In this document: piece by piece, positions 1-7,600 of the stretch
Layout of the letters: every line of letters begins with the position of its first letter
Position numbering within the stretch: position 1 is the first letter of the stretch
From: an uncultured Sphingomonadaceae bacterium
Lineage (GTDB): Bacteria > Pseudomonadota > Alphaproteobacteria > Sphingomonadales > Sphingomonadaceae
NCBI GenBank assembly: GCA_946479505.1
Contig: CAMLGC010000096.1
Coordinates: forward strand, 1 to 8,184
Direction: 5' to 3'
DNA: 8,184 nt
Position numbers and translations under genes: made by a program
The notes under the pieces: generated by a model
The model's database searches: none
Seen by the model: the letters and a program-made list of their open reading frames with translations, nothing else
What the model was told of the DNA's origin: nothing

Positions 1-233
1 AACACCACGATCTCACCCCTGCGCAGCAGTTCTGGATCATCAAGCACGGCATCAAACTCACTGCGATGCCCGCATGGGGGAAGACGCATCCCGACCCGCT
101 GATCTGGGACATGGTCGCGTTCGTCCGCAAGCTGCCAGGGATGTCGCCTGCCGAATACAAGCAGCTCGTTGCAAGCGCACCCGCCGAACACGACGAAATG
201 ATGGAGGAAATGGGTTCGGAACACGGACACTAA
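1..233 (+). CDS. c-type cytochrome, C-terminal fragment (5' end outside window)
   Basis: The open frame enters from the left edge (complete codons from base 3) and stops at TAA 231-233, giving 76 visible residues. The segment LTAMPAWG (Met codon at 66-68) has the form of the axial-Met loop of class I cytochrome c, and the following helix (WDMVAFVRKLPGMS) is typical of the C-terminal helix of that fold. The CXXCH haem site must lie upstream of the window and is not seen. The protein ends in an acidic, His/Met-rich tail (EHDEMMEEMGSEHGH), suggestive of metal binding. It would act in the periplasm or at the inner membrane in electron transfer. It lies 45 bases before the DUF305 gene on the same strand, so it may belong to the same copper cluster. 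The fold call is fairly safe; the exact role is unknown. Confidence 0.8.
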   Translation, partial: HHDLTPAQQFWIIKHGIKLTAMPAWGKTHPDPLIWDMVAFVRKLPGMSPAEYKQLVASAPAEHDEMMEEMGSEHGH

Positions 234-266
234 TCAAAGGTTACCGAGCGGACCGGGTGCCTGCAT

Positions 267-272
267 AGGAGG
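267..272 (+). promoter_or_regulatory. Shine-Dalgarno of the DUF305 gene
   Basis: AGGAGG lies six bases before the ATG at 279. It supports that start over the later in-frame ATGs at 306 and 315. The 7-mer GGAGGAC found here recurs before the DUF411 gene and before cusB. Confidence 0.8.
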
Positions 273-278
273 ACGGCC

Positions 279-878
279 ATGGAAGATCACGACCGGCAAA
301 TAAAAATGACGAACATGAAGATGGGTTACGGTCGCTTCGCTGCGATGGTCGCGACGTCGACGGTCGTCATGTTCATCCTGATGTACCAGGCGACCTATCT
401 GTTCGCCCATGTCGAATACAGCCAGAGCCGGATGTGGATGGCGATCGTGATGGGCGCGGTGATGGGCGTCATCATGCTCGGTTTCATGTGGTCGATGTAC
501 AAGAGCATGAAGACCAACCTTGCCGTTCTCGCTGCCTGTGTCGTCGTTTTCGGCGTGTCGCTCTGGCTGGTGCGCAGCCAGGCGACCGTTGGCGACATCA
601 GCTACATGCGGGCGATGATCCCGCATCATTCGATGGCGATCCTCACCAGCGAGCGCGCGCAGATCCGGGACCCGGAAGTCCGCCTGCTCGCCGATCGCAT
701 CATCGACAGCCAGGTGCGTGAAATCCGGGAGATGAAGCGACTGATTGCGCAGCTCGAGGCACACCCCGTCTCCGACAACGCACCGGTCCTCCCCTCCTAT
801 CGCGACCGAGGCGTGCCGCCCCCGCCGCCGGAAACCGACGCGGAGGCGAACGTCAACACGCTCCAGCCGCCGGAATGA
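279..878 (+). CDS. membrane-anchored DUF305 domain protein
   Basis: This 199-residue protein has two parts. The N-terminal half carries three hydrophobic segments (about residues 21-43, 52-75 and 80-98), the first two unusually rich in Met. The C-terminal half (about 103-160) matches the DUF305 pattern: a helix with MRAMIPHHSMA (M110, M113, H116, H117, M119), followed by a second amphipathic helix ending in REIREMKRLI. DUF305 proteins are ferritin-like helical proteins often found beside copper and silver resistance genes; the His and Met residues are the presumed metal ligands. The C terminus is Pro-rich and probably disordered. The start at 279 has a strong ribosome site. The gene lies between the cytochrome fragment and the DUF411 gene. 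The family call is solid. A role as a periplasm-facing copper-binding membrane protein is inferred; many DUF305 proteins are simply secreted rather than having three membrane segments. Confidence 0.88.
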   Translation: MEDHDRQIKMTNMKMGYGRFAAMVATSTVVMFILMYQATYLFAHVEYSQSRMWMAIVMGAVMGVIMLGFMWSMYKSMKTNLAVLAACVVVFGVSLWLVRSQATVGDISYMRAMIPHHSMAILTSERAQIRDPEVRLLADRIIDSQVREIREMKRLIAQLEAHPVSDNAPVLPSYRDRGVPPPPPETDAEANVNTLQPPE

Positions 879-937
879 GGCGGACTTGCGCGATTGTCGA
901 CCAAGCTGACGCCCCAAGCATCAATTGAATGGACATT

Positions 938-942
938 GGAGG
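938..942 (+). promoter_or_regulatory. Shine-Dalgarno that sets the DUF411 start
   Basis: GGAGG lies five bases before the ATG at 948. The frame is open further upstream to a TTG at 894, but only the ATG at 948 has this site and begins directly with a signal peptide, so it is preferred. Confidence 0.8.
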
Positions 943-947
943 ACATC

Positions 948-1400
948 ATGACCCTTAAGCCTCACCATCTTGTCGCTGCTCTCGCGTTAGCGATTCCGGC
1001 ATCCGCAATCGCGGCCACGCCGATCCTCGTCCATCGCGACCCCGGGTGCGGATGTTGCAAAAAGTGGGCGGCACAGGCGAAATCGGCGTTCGGCCGAGAG
1101 GTTCGGATGGTCGATGACACGAACCGCGCGGCATTCAAGAAAGCGCATGGCGTTCCGGCCGATCTCGCCTCCTGTCACACCGCGATCATCGACGGAATGA
1201 CTTTCGAGGGTCACGTTCCGATTGCCGACATGAAGCGCCTGCTCGAGGCACGGCCGAAGGGTGTGTCGGGACTGGCGGTTGCCGGCATGCCGATGGGATC
1301 GCCTGGAATGGAGATGCCCGGAATGCGCGCGCAGGCCTATGACGTGACTGCATTCGGCGCGAGTGGACGAAAGATCTTCGCACACCATTCCGCCACATGA
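948..1400 (+). CDS. DUF411 family periplasmic metal-binding protein
   Basis: This 150-residue precursor starts with a Sec-type signal peptide (about residues 1-23, ending ASAIAA before TP). The mature part fits DUF411, a thioredoxin-like family: ILVHRDPGCGCCKKW carries the C34-G-C36-C37 cluster, and a second conserved Cys-His pair lies at C76-H77 (ADLASCHTAIIDG), followed by H89 in EGHVPIADMKRLL. The family is commonly linked to copper resistance gene clusters, and the Cys/His set is a plausible Cu(I) site or redox-active thiol site. After the domain comes a Met-rich stretch (M114, M116, M121, M123, M126) resembling the Met motifs of periplasmic copper proteins. The start follows a good ribosome site; the TTG at 894 would add 18 residues in front of the signal peptide and is unlikely. 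Family assignment is confident; function is inferred from residues and neighbours. Confidence 0.9.
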   Translation: MTLKPHHLVAALALAIPASAIAATPILVHRDPGCGCCKKWAAQAKSAFGREVRMVDDTNRAAFKKAHGVPADLASCHTAIIDGMTFEGHVPIADMKRLLEARPKGVSGLAVAGMPMGSPGMEMPGMRAQAYDVTAFGASGRKIFAHHSAT

Positions 1401-1452
1401 TTTGGAGTGTGCGATTGACAGGGCAACGCAAGCACAGCAGGCTTCCCGTGCA

Positions 1453-1809
1453 ATGAAGCGGATTACCATCTTCTTGCTGCTATTCGCGGCGATGCTGGGT
1501 CTTGCGGCGCAGGCGCCGGCGCGTGCGCTCGCGCCTGATGCGGACGCGAACGTCGCGGCCGCAATGGCGGCAATGCCGAACTGCATGGAGAAGATGGATC
1601 ACAAATCGTCGGACAGCCCGTGCGGCTGTACGCGCGCCGACTGCATCGCGGCCATGCTCGGATCGGCACCGCTGTTCACGGCAGTCGATCCTGTCGGCAC
1701 ATTGGCTGCGCACGGTGCTTCCGCTATCCGCCCGATCGCCGCGCAAGCCGTACCGCTCATTGGAAAAAGTCTCGGACCCGAGCCTCCTCCGCCAAACCGC
1801 CTGATCTGA
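1453..1809 (+). CDS. small secreted Cys/Met-rich protein, CzcI-like leader of the efflux genes
   Basis: This 118-residue protein begins with a clear signal peptide (MKRITIFLLLFAAMLGLAAQ, cleavage near ARA at about 22-24). The mature part holds a compact set of possible metal ligands: M41, C44, M45, M48, H50, then C57-G-C59 and C64 (SPCGCTRADC). It ends in a Pro-rich tail, GPEPPPPNRLI. I do not recognise a named family. Small secreted proteins with Cys/His/Met residues and a Pro-rich end commonly precede RND metal-efflux operons (CzcI and similar), and its position just before cusC fits that. The ATG at 1453 is chosen because the signal peptide starts there; the frame extends upstream to a GTG at 1363, which would overlap the DUF411 gene and put 30 non-signal residues in front. 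The ribosome site is weak (AGCAGG at 1436-1441). The last codons and the stop are part of the inverted-repeat element at 1800-1886. Confidence 0.7.
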   Translation: MKRITIFLLLFAAMLGLAAQAPARALAPDADANVAAAMAAMPNCMEKMDHKSSDSPCGCTRADCIAAMLGSAPLFTAVDPVGTLAAHGASAIRPIAAQAVPLIGKSLGPEPPPPNRLI

Positions 1810-1813
1810 AATA

Positions 1814-1833
1814 GCGGGCGCAAACGCGCCCGC
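1814..1833 (+). other. hairpin A inside the structured element
   Basis: GCGGGCGC at 1814-1821 pairs perfectly with GCGCCCGC at 1826-1833 around an AAAC loop. All eight pairs are G-C. No T-run follows, so intrinsic termination is not well supported. It lies 4 bases after the stop codon of the upstream gene. Confidence 0.75.
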
Positions 1834-1834
1834 G

Positions 1835-1866
1835 CATGCGGCGCGTGATTCTTCACGCGCCGCATG
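1835..1866 (+). other. hairpin B inside the structured element
   Basis: CATGCGGCGCGTGA at 1835-1848 pairs perfectly with TCACGCGCCGCATG at 1853-1866 around a TTCT loop, 14 bp. It carries an ATG in each arm (1836 and 1864). The second is in frame with cusC but would be buried in the stem. At the DNA level it is also a perfect inverted repeat and could be a protein-binding site, but its nesting inside a second complementary pair favours an RNA role. Confidence 0.75.
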
Positions 1867-1893
1867 GTCCGTCATTTCAGATCAGGACATCCC

Positions 1894-3165
1894 ATGTTCA
1901 TTTTCATCATGTCGTGGCACGCGCCGCGGCGGCGATACGCGTTGGCGGCGGCGGGGCTCGCCTGCGGCGCGCTCGCGAGCACATCGGCGACGGCAACGCC
2001 ATTGACCTTCCAGCAGGCGCTCGACCGTGCACGCGCCGATGCGCCGAGTCTCAAGGCCCGCCGAACGCAGGTGCGCGCCGAGCGGTCGGCCGCCGATGCC
2101 GCCGATGCACTGCCCGATCCCACGCTCGACCTGTCGCTCCAAAATGTGCCGGTGAGCGGCCCCGATGCCCTGTCGCTCGGCGCCGACTTCATGACCATGG
2201 AGGCGATCGGAGTCCGGCAGGACTTCCCCAATCTCGCGAAGCGCCATGCCCGGCTCGGGCGCGCCGAAGCCGATATCGCGGCCGCCGAAGCGGGTGTTGC
2301 GGTCGAGGCACGGTCGGTGCGTGTCGCGACGGCGCTTGCCTGGACCGACCTCTACTTCGCCGAGCAACGACTCGCGATCCTCGATTTGCTCGACAAGAGC
2401 ATCGACGCGCTCGCCGGCACGGTCGGTGCGCGGATCACCTCGGGGAGCGCGCGGCCGTCACAAGGGCTCGAGCCGCGCCAGCTCAAGGCCGAGCTCGCCG
2501 ACCGTCGTAGCGACATCGAAGCCGAGATCGCCAAGGCCAAGGCCGAGTTGACCCGCTGGACAGGCGACCCCGATCCGCAAGCTGTCGGCACGCCGCCCGA
2601 CTGGGCGATCGATCCCGATCGGTTGCTCGCCGCGATCGATGCGCTTCCCCGACTTCAGGCGCTCGATGCGGCCACCGCACAGGCCGAGGCCGACATCCGG
2701 CTCGCCCGCGCCGAGAAGCAGCCCGATTGGTCGGTCCGCGCAGGCTATAGCAAGCGCGGCCCGAACTATGCCGACATGGTATCGGTCGGCGTCTCGATTG
2801 ATCTGCCGCTGTTCGCGAAGCATCGGCAGGACCCGATCATCGCGGCGCGCGCCGAGCAGGCCAACAGCGCGCGGCTCGAACGCGTGGCCGCCGAGCGGGC
2901 GCTGCGCGCGCAGCTCGAAGCTGATCTTGCCGAGCACCGTGCGCACCACGAGCGCTACATGCGCGCCACGAACACGCTCGTTCCGCTCGCCGAGCAGCGC
3001 GCCGAGCTCGACCGGGCGAGCTATGCCGCCGGCCGGATCGACCTCGGCACCGCGCTCGATGCCGCCATCGCGCTCGCGAACGCCAAAATCGACGCGCTCG
3101 ACCGCGAGGCGATGGCGGCGCGCGACGGCATCCGCATCAATCTGACCTATGGGAGGACCTCCTGA
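1894..3165 (+). CDS. cusC: CusC-like outer-membrane channel of the RND efflux system (TolC family)
   Basis: This 423-residue protein is of typical length for the OEP/TolC family. It has an N-terminal export signal (Arg-rich at 12-14, hydrophobic to about residue 30) and then two related halves of long, Ala/Glu/Arg-rich coiled-coil helices that form the periplasmic tunnel. Each half has a short beta-barrel part, for example DPTLDLSLQNVPVSG and YADMVSVGVSIDLPLF. The sequence LTFQQALDRARADAPSL near the mature N terminus is characteristic of the family. C24 (GLAC) is a poor lipobox because the -3 residue is Gly, so lipid anchoring is doubtful; signal peptidase I cleavage after SATA is the alternative. 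ATG 1894 is chosen for AGGA at 1884-1887; ATG 1864 lies inside hairpin B and ATG 1909 is a less likely alternative. The stop overlaps the cusB start by one base. It should dock with CusB and CusA to expel Cu(I)/Ag(I) across the outer membrane; substrate is inferred from its partners. Confidence 0.9.
   Translation: MFIFIMSWHAPRRRYALAAAGLACGALASTSATATPLTFQQALDRARADAPSLKARRTQVRAERSAADAADALPDPTLDLSLQNVPVSGPDALSLGADFMTMEAIGVRQDFPNLAKRHARLGRAEADIAAAEAGVAVEARSVRVATALAWTDLYFAEQRLAILDLLDKSIDALAGTVGARITSGSARPSQGLEPRQLKAELADRRSDIEAEIAKAKAELTRWTGDPDPQAVGTPPDWAIDPDRLLAAIDALPRLQALDAATAQAEADIRLARAEKQPDWSVRAGYSKRGPNYADMVSVGVSIDLPLFAKHRQDPIIAARAEQANSARLERVAAERALRAQLEADLAEHRAHHERYMRATNTLVPLAEQRAELDRASYAAGRIDLGTALDAAIALANAKIDALDREAMAARDGIRINLTYGRTS
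3151..3156 (+). promoter_or_regulatory. Shine-Dalgarno of cusB
   Basis: GGGAGG lies inside the last codons of cusC, eight bases before the cusB ATG at 3165. It supports that start and allows independent as well as coupled initiation. Confidence 0.75.
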
Positions 3166-4643
3166 TGATCCTCGACACCAGGCGCCGCGCCGCGATCGGC
3201 GCGGGCATCGCCGCGCTCGTGCTTGCCGCGGGCGCCGGAGGCTATCTGCTCGGCCGCCCCGCCGATTCGGAAACAGCCGCCGCATCGGACCGCAAGATTC
3301 TCTACTGGTACGATCCGATGATCCCGGCCGAACATCATGACGGGCCGGGACTCTCGTCGATGGGGATGAAGCTCATTCCCAAATATGCCGACGAGGGCAC
3401 GACCGAGAGCGCCGGCGTGAAGATCGACCCGCGTGCGGTCCAGAATCTCGGCGCGCGGATTGTCGAGGCGCAGGTCGGCACGCTGCCTTCCGGGATCACG
3501 GCAACCGGCATCGTCGACTACAATGCGCGCGACGTGGCGATCGTCCAGACACGCGCCGGCGGGTTCGTCCAGCGCGTCTATGGCCTCGCGCCCGACGACA
3601 TCGTCGGCGCGGGCGCACCGATCGCCGACGTCTTGGTGCCCGAATGGGGCGGCGCGCAGCAGGAATATCTCGCGCTTCGTCGGACGGGCAACGACGCGCT
3701 TGCGCGCGCAGCGCGGCAGCGGCTCGTGCTACTCGGCATGTCGCCGGCCCAGATCGCGGCGACCGAGCGCAGCGGCAGCGTCCACAACGTGGTGACGATC
3801 CGCACGCCCGTCGGCGGCGTCGTCAAGACGCTCGGCGTCCGGCAAGGGATGACGCTTGCGCCCGGGCAGACGCTCGCCGAGGTCAACGGCCTCGGCACCG
3901 TCTGGGTCAACGCCGCCATCCCCGAGGCGCAGGCGGCTGGCGTCCGCATTGGTGCCCCGGCGAGGGTAACCATCACCGCATTCCCGGACGAGACTTTCAC
4001 CGGCCGCGTCACCGCGATCCTGCCGCAGGCAAACCTGGAAAGCCGCACGCTCACCGCACGCGTCGAGATCGCCAATCGCGGCGGGCGGCTGCGCCCAGGC
4101 ATGTTCGCGACCGTGTCGCTCCCCGAGCAGTCGCGTCCAGCGGTGCTGGTGCCGTCCGAGGCCGTGATCCGCACCGGCACCCGCAACGTCGTGATGCTCG
4201 CCGAGCCGGGTGGCCGCTACCGCCCCGCCGAGGTGCGGGTCGGCAGCAGCGCCGGCGGGCAGACCGAAATCCTTGCCGGGCTTGCGGCGGGCGAGGAGGT
4301 GGTCGCCTCGGGCCAGTTCCTGATTGATTCCGAGGCGAACCTGTCGAGCGTGGAAGCCCGCCCGATCGACGCCGCACCTGCCAACGCTTCCTCGAAAGCC
4401 AAGAAGGCCGACGCCGGCAAATACGAAACTACCGGCCGGATCGAGGCCGTCGGCGAGGGCAGCGTCACGCTCGCGCATGGGCCCGTACCGGCGCTCGATT
4501 GGCCCGCTATGACGAGACGCTTCCAGGTGGCGAACGCAGCAATGCTGCGTGGGTTCAAGCGCGGCGATTCTGTCCGCTTCACGTTCGACCGGAAGGGCGA
4601 CGATGCGGTGCTGCGCACGATTGCTCGGGAGACGAGCAAATGA
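3165..4643 (+). CDS. cusB: CusB-type periplasmic adaptor with fused C-terminal CusF-like domain
   Basis: This 492-residue membrane-fusion protein bridges the inner-membrane pump and the outer-membrane channel. Residues 9-30 form an N-terminal anchor or signal. Residues 45-76 are the heavy-metal-binding motif ([18 protein letters not shown], then [13 protein letters not shown]); M52, M66 and M68 align with the three Met residues by which E. coli CusB binds Cu(I)/Ag(I). The lipoyl/hairpin, beta-barrel and membrane-proximal domains follow (about 80-398; e.g. [19 protein letters not shown] and [14 protein letters not shown]). A Lys/Ala linker (about 399-420) leads to a CusF-like OB-fold domain (421-490) with H438, W446 and M449 at the spacing of E. 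coli CusF H36, W44 and M47, but R451 where CusF has M49. The protein is about 85 residues longer than E. coli CusB because of this fusion, an arrangement also known in SilB of Cupriavidus. ATG 3165 overlaps the cusC stop by one base; the stop overlaps cusA by four. Confidence 0.93.
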   Translation: MILDTRRRAAIGAGIAALVLAAGAGGYLLGRPADSETAAASDRKILYWYDPMIPAEHHDGPGLSSMGMKLIPKYADEGTTESAGVKIDPRAVQNLGARIVEAQVGTLPSGITATGIVDYNARDVAIVQTRAGGFVQRVYGLAPDDIVGAGAPIADVLVPEWGGAQQEYLALRRTGNDALARAARQRLVLLGMSPAQIAATERSGSVHNVVTIRTPVGGVVKTLGVRQGMTLAPGQTLAEVNGLGTVWVNAAIPEAQAAGVRIGAPARVTITAFPDETFTGRVTAILPQANLESRTLTARVEIANRGGRLRPGMFATVSLPEQSRPAVLVPSEAVIRTGTRNVVMLAEPGGRYRPAEVRVGSSAGGQTEILAGLAAGEEVVASGQFLIDSEANLSSVEARPIDAAPANASSKAKKADAGKYETTGRIEAVGEGSVTLAHGPVPALDWPAMTRRFQVANAAMLRGFKRGDSVRFTFDRKGDDAVLRTIARETSK

Positions 4644-7600
4644 TCGCAGCCGTCATCCGCTGGTCGGTCGCGAACCGCTTCCTTGTCCTGATCGGCGCGG
4701 TGCTGCTGCTGGTCGCGGGCATTTTCGCGATGCGGGCGACTCCGGTCGATGCGCTGCCCGATCTTTCCGACGTGCAGGTGATCGTGCGCACCACCTATCC
4801 GGGGCAGGCTCCGCAGATCGTCGAGGATCAGGTCACCTATCCGATCGCGACCACGATGCTCTCGGTGCCTGGCGCCAAGACGGTGCGCGGCTATTCCTTC
4901 TTCGGCGACAGCTACGTCTATATTCTGTTCGAGGACGGGACCGATCTATACTGGGCGCGCTCGCGCGTGCTCGAATATTTGAACCAGGCGCAGGCGAGCC
5001 TGCCCGAAGGCGCCAAAAGCATACTCGGCCCCGACGCAACCGGGGTGGGATGGATCTACGAATATGCGCTCGTCGATCGCACCGGCCGCCACGACCTCGC
5101 CGAGCTGCGCTCGCTCCAGGACTGGTTCCTGCGCTTCGAACTCAAGACCGTGCCCGGCGTCGCCGAGGTCGCGAGCATCGGCGGGATGGTCAAGGAATAT
5201 CAGGTCGTGCTCGATCCGGTAAAGCTCGCCGGTTTCGGGGTCACCTACAGCGAGGTTGTCGATGCGATCCGCGCCGCCAATCAGGAGACCGGCGGCTCCG
5301 TCGTCGAGATGGGCGGCGCCGACTATATGGTGCGCGCGAGCGGGTATCTCGGCTCCTTGAACGACTTCCGCTCGATCCCGCTCAAGACTGCCGCGGGCGG
5401 CATTCCGGTGACGCTGAGCGACGTCGCCACGGTCCAACTCGGTCCCGATATCCGGCGCGGTGTTGCCGAACTCAATGGACAGGGCGAGGTCGCGGGCGGC
5501 GTGATCGTGATGCGATCGGGCAAGAATGCCCGCGCGACGATCGCGGCGGTCAAGGAGAAGCTCGACGAGCTCAAGTCGAGCCTGCCGCCCGGCGTCGAGA
5601 TCGTCCCCACCTACGATCGCTCGCAGCTCATCGACCGCGCGGTCGAGAACCTGACCGGCAAGCTCGTCGAGGAGTTCATCGTCGTCGCGCTCGTCTGCGC
5701 GCTGTTCCTCTGGCACGCTCGCTCGGCATTGGTCGCAATTCTGACGCTTCCACTCGGCGTGCTCGCGGCGCTGATCGTGATGCGCATCCAGGGGCTCAAC
5801 GCCAACATCATGTCATTGGGCGGAATCGCGATCGCCGTCGGTGCGATGGTCGATGCCGCGATCGTGATGATCGAGAATGCGCACAAGCGCATCGAGCGGT
5901 GGGCGCACGAGCATCCCGACGAGAGTCTCGCGGGGAGCGCGCGCTGGCGCGTCATCACCGAGGCCGCGATCGAGGTTGGCCCGTCGCTGTTCCTCAGCCT
6001 GCTCATCATCGCGCTGTCGTTCATGCCGGTATTCACGCTTCAGGGGCAGGAAGGTCGATTGTTCGCGCCGCTCGCGTTCACCAAGACCTACGCGATGGCG
6101 TCGGCGGCGATCCTGTCGATCACGCTGGTGCCGGTGCTGATGGGCTGGCTGATCCGCGGGCGCATTCCGCGCGAGCAAGACAATATCATCAATCGCGGCC
6201 TGACGCGCCTTTATCGTCCAGCAATCGACTGGGTGCTCGCGCGCCCGAAAACAACGCTTGCGATCGCATTGCTCGTGCTGCTCAGCACCGCATGGCCGAT
6301 GAGCCGGATCGGCAGCGAGTTCATCCCCGCCATGAACGAAGGCACGCTGCTCTACATGCCTTCGGCGCTTCCCGGCATCTCGGTCGACGAGGCCTCCAAG
6401 CTGCTCCAGCGCACCGACCGGCTCATCAAGACCGTGCCGGAGGTTGCGACGGTGTTCGGTAAGGCAGGCCGCGCCGACACGGCTACCGATCCCGCGCCGA
6501 TCGAGATGTTTGAGACGACCATCCAGTTCAAGCCGCGCGACGAGTGGCGCCCCGGCATGACGCCCGAGAAGCTCGTCGAAGAGCTCGACCGCGTCGTTCA
6601 GGTGCCCGGCCTCACCAATGTCTGGGTGCCGCCGATCCGCAACCGGCTCGACATGCTCGCGACCGGGATCAAGAGCCCGATCGGCGTCAAGGTCTCGGGT
6701 GCCGATCTCGCCGCGCTCGACAAGGTCGCGCGCCAGATCGAGCAGGTCGCCAAAGGCGTGCCGGGGGTCTCTTCGGCGTTCGCCGAGCGGCTGACCGGCG
6801 GACGCTATATCGATGTCGACATCGATCGCGCCGGGGCGGCGCGCTACGGGCTCAACATCGCCGACGTGCAGGCGATGGTCTCGGGCGCGATCGGCGGCGA
6901 GACGATCGGCCAGACGGTCGAGGGGCTCGCGCGCTATCCGATCAGCGTGCGCTACCCGCGTGGGCTGCGCGACAGCGTCGATGACCTGCGGGCGTTGCCG
7001 GTCCTGACGCCCTCGGGCCAGCAGATCACGCTAGGGACCGTTGCCGATCTCAAGGTCACGAACGGCCCGCCGATGCTCAAATCGGAGAACGGCCGCCCCT
7101 CGACCTGGGTCTATATCGACGTGCGGGGCCGCGATGTCGGCTCGGTCGTCGCCGATCTTCAGGACGCGGTCGCCCGCGAGATCAAGCCGCCGCCCGGCGT
7201 GTCGATCGCCTATGCTGGCCAGTTCGAGTACATGCAGCGCGCCGCCGAGCGGCTGAAGATCGTCGTGCCGCTGACGCTCGCGATCATCTTCGCGCTGCTC
7301 TACGCGATCTTCCGCCGGTTCGATGAAGCGGCGTTGATCATGGCGACGCTCCCGTTCGCACTCACCGGCGGCATCTGGCTCCTCTACCTGCTTGGCTACG
7401 ACCAGTCGGTCGCGACCGCGGTCGGGTTTATCGCGCTTGCCGGCGTCGCCGCCGAGTTCGGCGTGGTGATGCTGATCTATCTGCGCACGGCGCTTGCCGA
7501 ACGCGGAGAACACCCGTCGCGCGAACAGGTGGAAGGGGCGGTTCGCGAAGGCGCGTTGCTTCGGGTGCGGCCCAAAGCAATGACCGTTGCCGTCATCATT

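Larger units (their letters stand above)
1800..1886 (+). promoter_or_regulatory. three-stem structured element between the small secreted gene and cusC
   Basis: The transcript can fold into a three-way junction with perfect stems. The outer stem pairs 1800-1812 (CCTGATCTGAAAT) with 1874-1886 (ATTTCAGATCAGG), 13 bp. Inside it lie hairpin A (1814-1833) and hairpin B (1835-1866). Only bases 1813, 1834 and 1867-1873 are unpaired at the junction. In total 35 base pairs form from 87 bases without a mismatch. The 5' arm contains the TGA stop of the upstream gene (1807-1809), and the 3' arm contains AGG of the cusC ribosome site (1884-1886). The pairing is seen directly. Its role in controlling cusC translation or transcript stability is inferred. 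It is unlikely to be a simple terminator, since no run of T follows. Confidence 0.72.

Noticed and set aside
921..928. TCAATTGA palindrome before the DUF411 gene as an operator
   Set aside because: It is only eight bases long, has no extended symmetry and is not repeated elsewhere in the window.
1415..1445. TTGACA-like -35 hexamer before the small secreted gene
   Set aside because: No acceptable -10 hexamer follows at 16 to 19 bases, and no MerR/CueR-type dyad is visible between them.
1363..1452. Upstream extension of the small secreted protein from a GTG
   Set aside because: It would overlap the DUF411 gene and place 30 polar residues before an obvious signal peptide.
1814..1873. Hairpins A and B as ordinary Rho-independent terminators
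   Set aside because: Neither is followed by a T-run, and both are enclosed by a third perfect stem, which a simple terminator would not need. Partial attenuation cannot be excluded.
1864..1893. Alternative cusC start at ATG 1864
   Set aside because: It lies in the 3' arm of hairpin B without a ribosome site; ATG 1894 has AGGA at proper spacing.
3152..3162. Small GGAG/CTCC hairpin over the cusB ribosome site
   Set aside because: It has only four pairs around a three-base loop and would be melted by ribosomes finishing cusC, so it is not worth calling a regulatory element.
2458..3285. Long open frame on the minus strand opposite cusC/cusB
   Set aside because: It lies fully opposite two recognised genes. 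Its Arg/Gly-rich composition is typical of antisense frames in GC-rich DNA, and it has no recognisable domain.
4499..4639. 47-codon upstream extension of the cusA frame
   Set aside because: It overlaps the conserved CusF-coding part of cusB in another frame. The CusA protein family begins at the Met encoded at 4640, which also has a ribosome site and the ATGA overlap.
4946..5716. 256-codon open frame on the minus strand opposite cusA
   Set aside because: It is fully antisense to conserved CusA coding sequence and has no domain features of its own.
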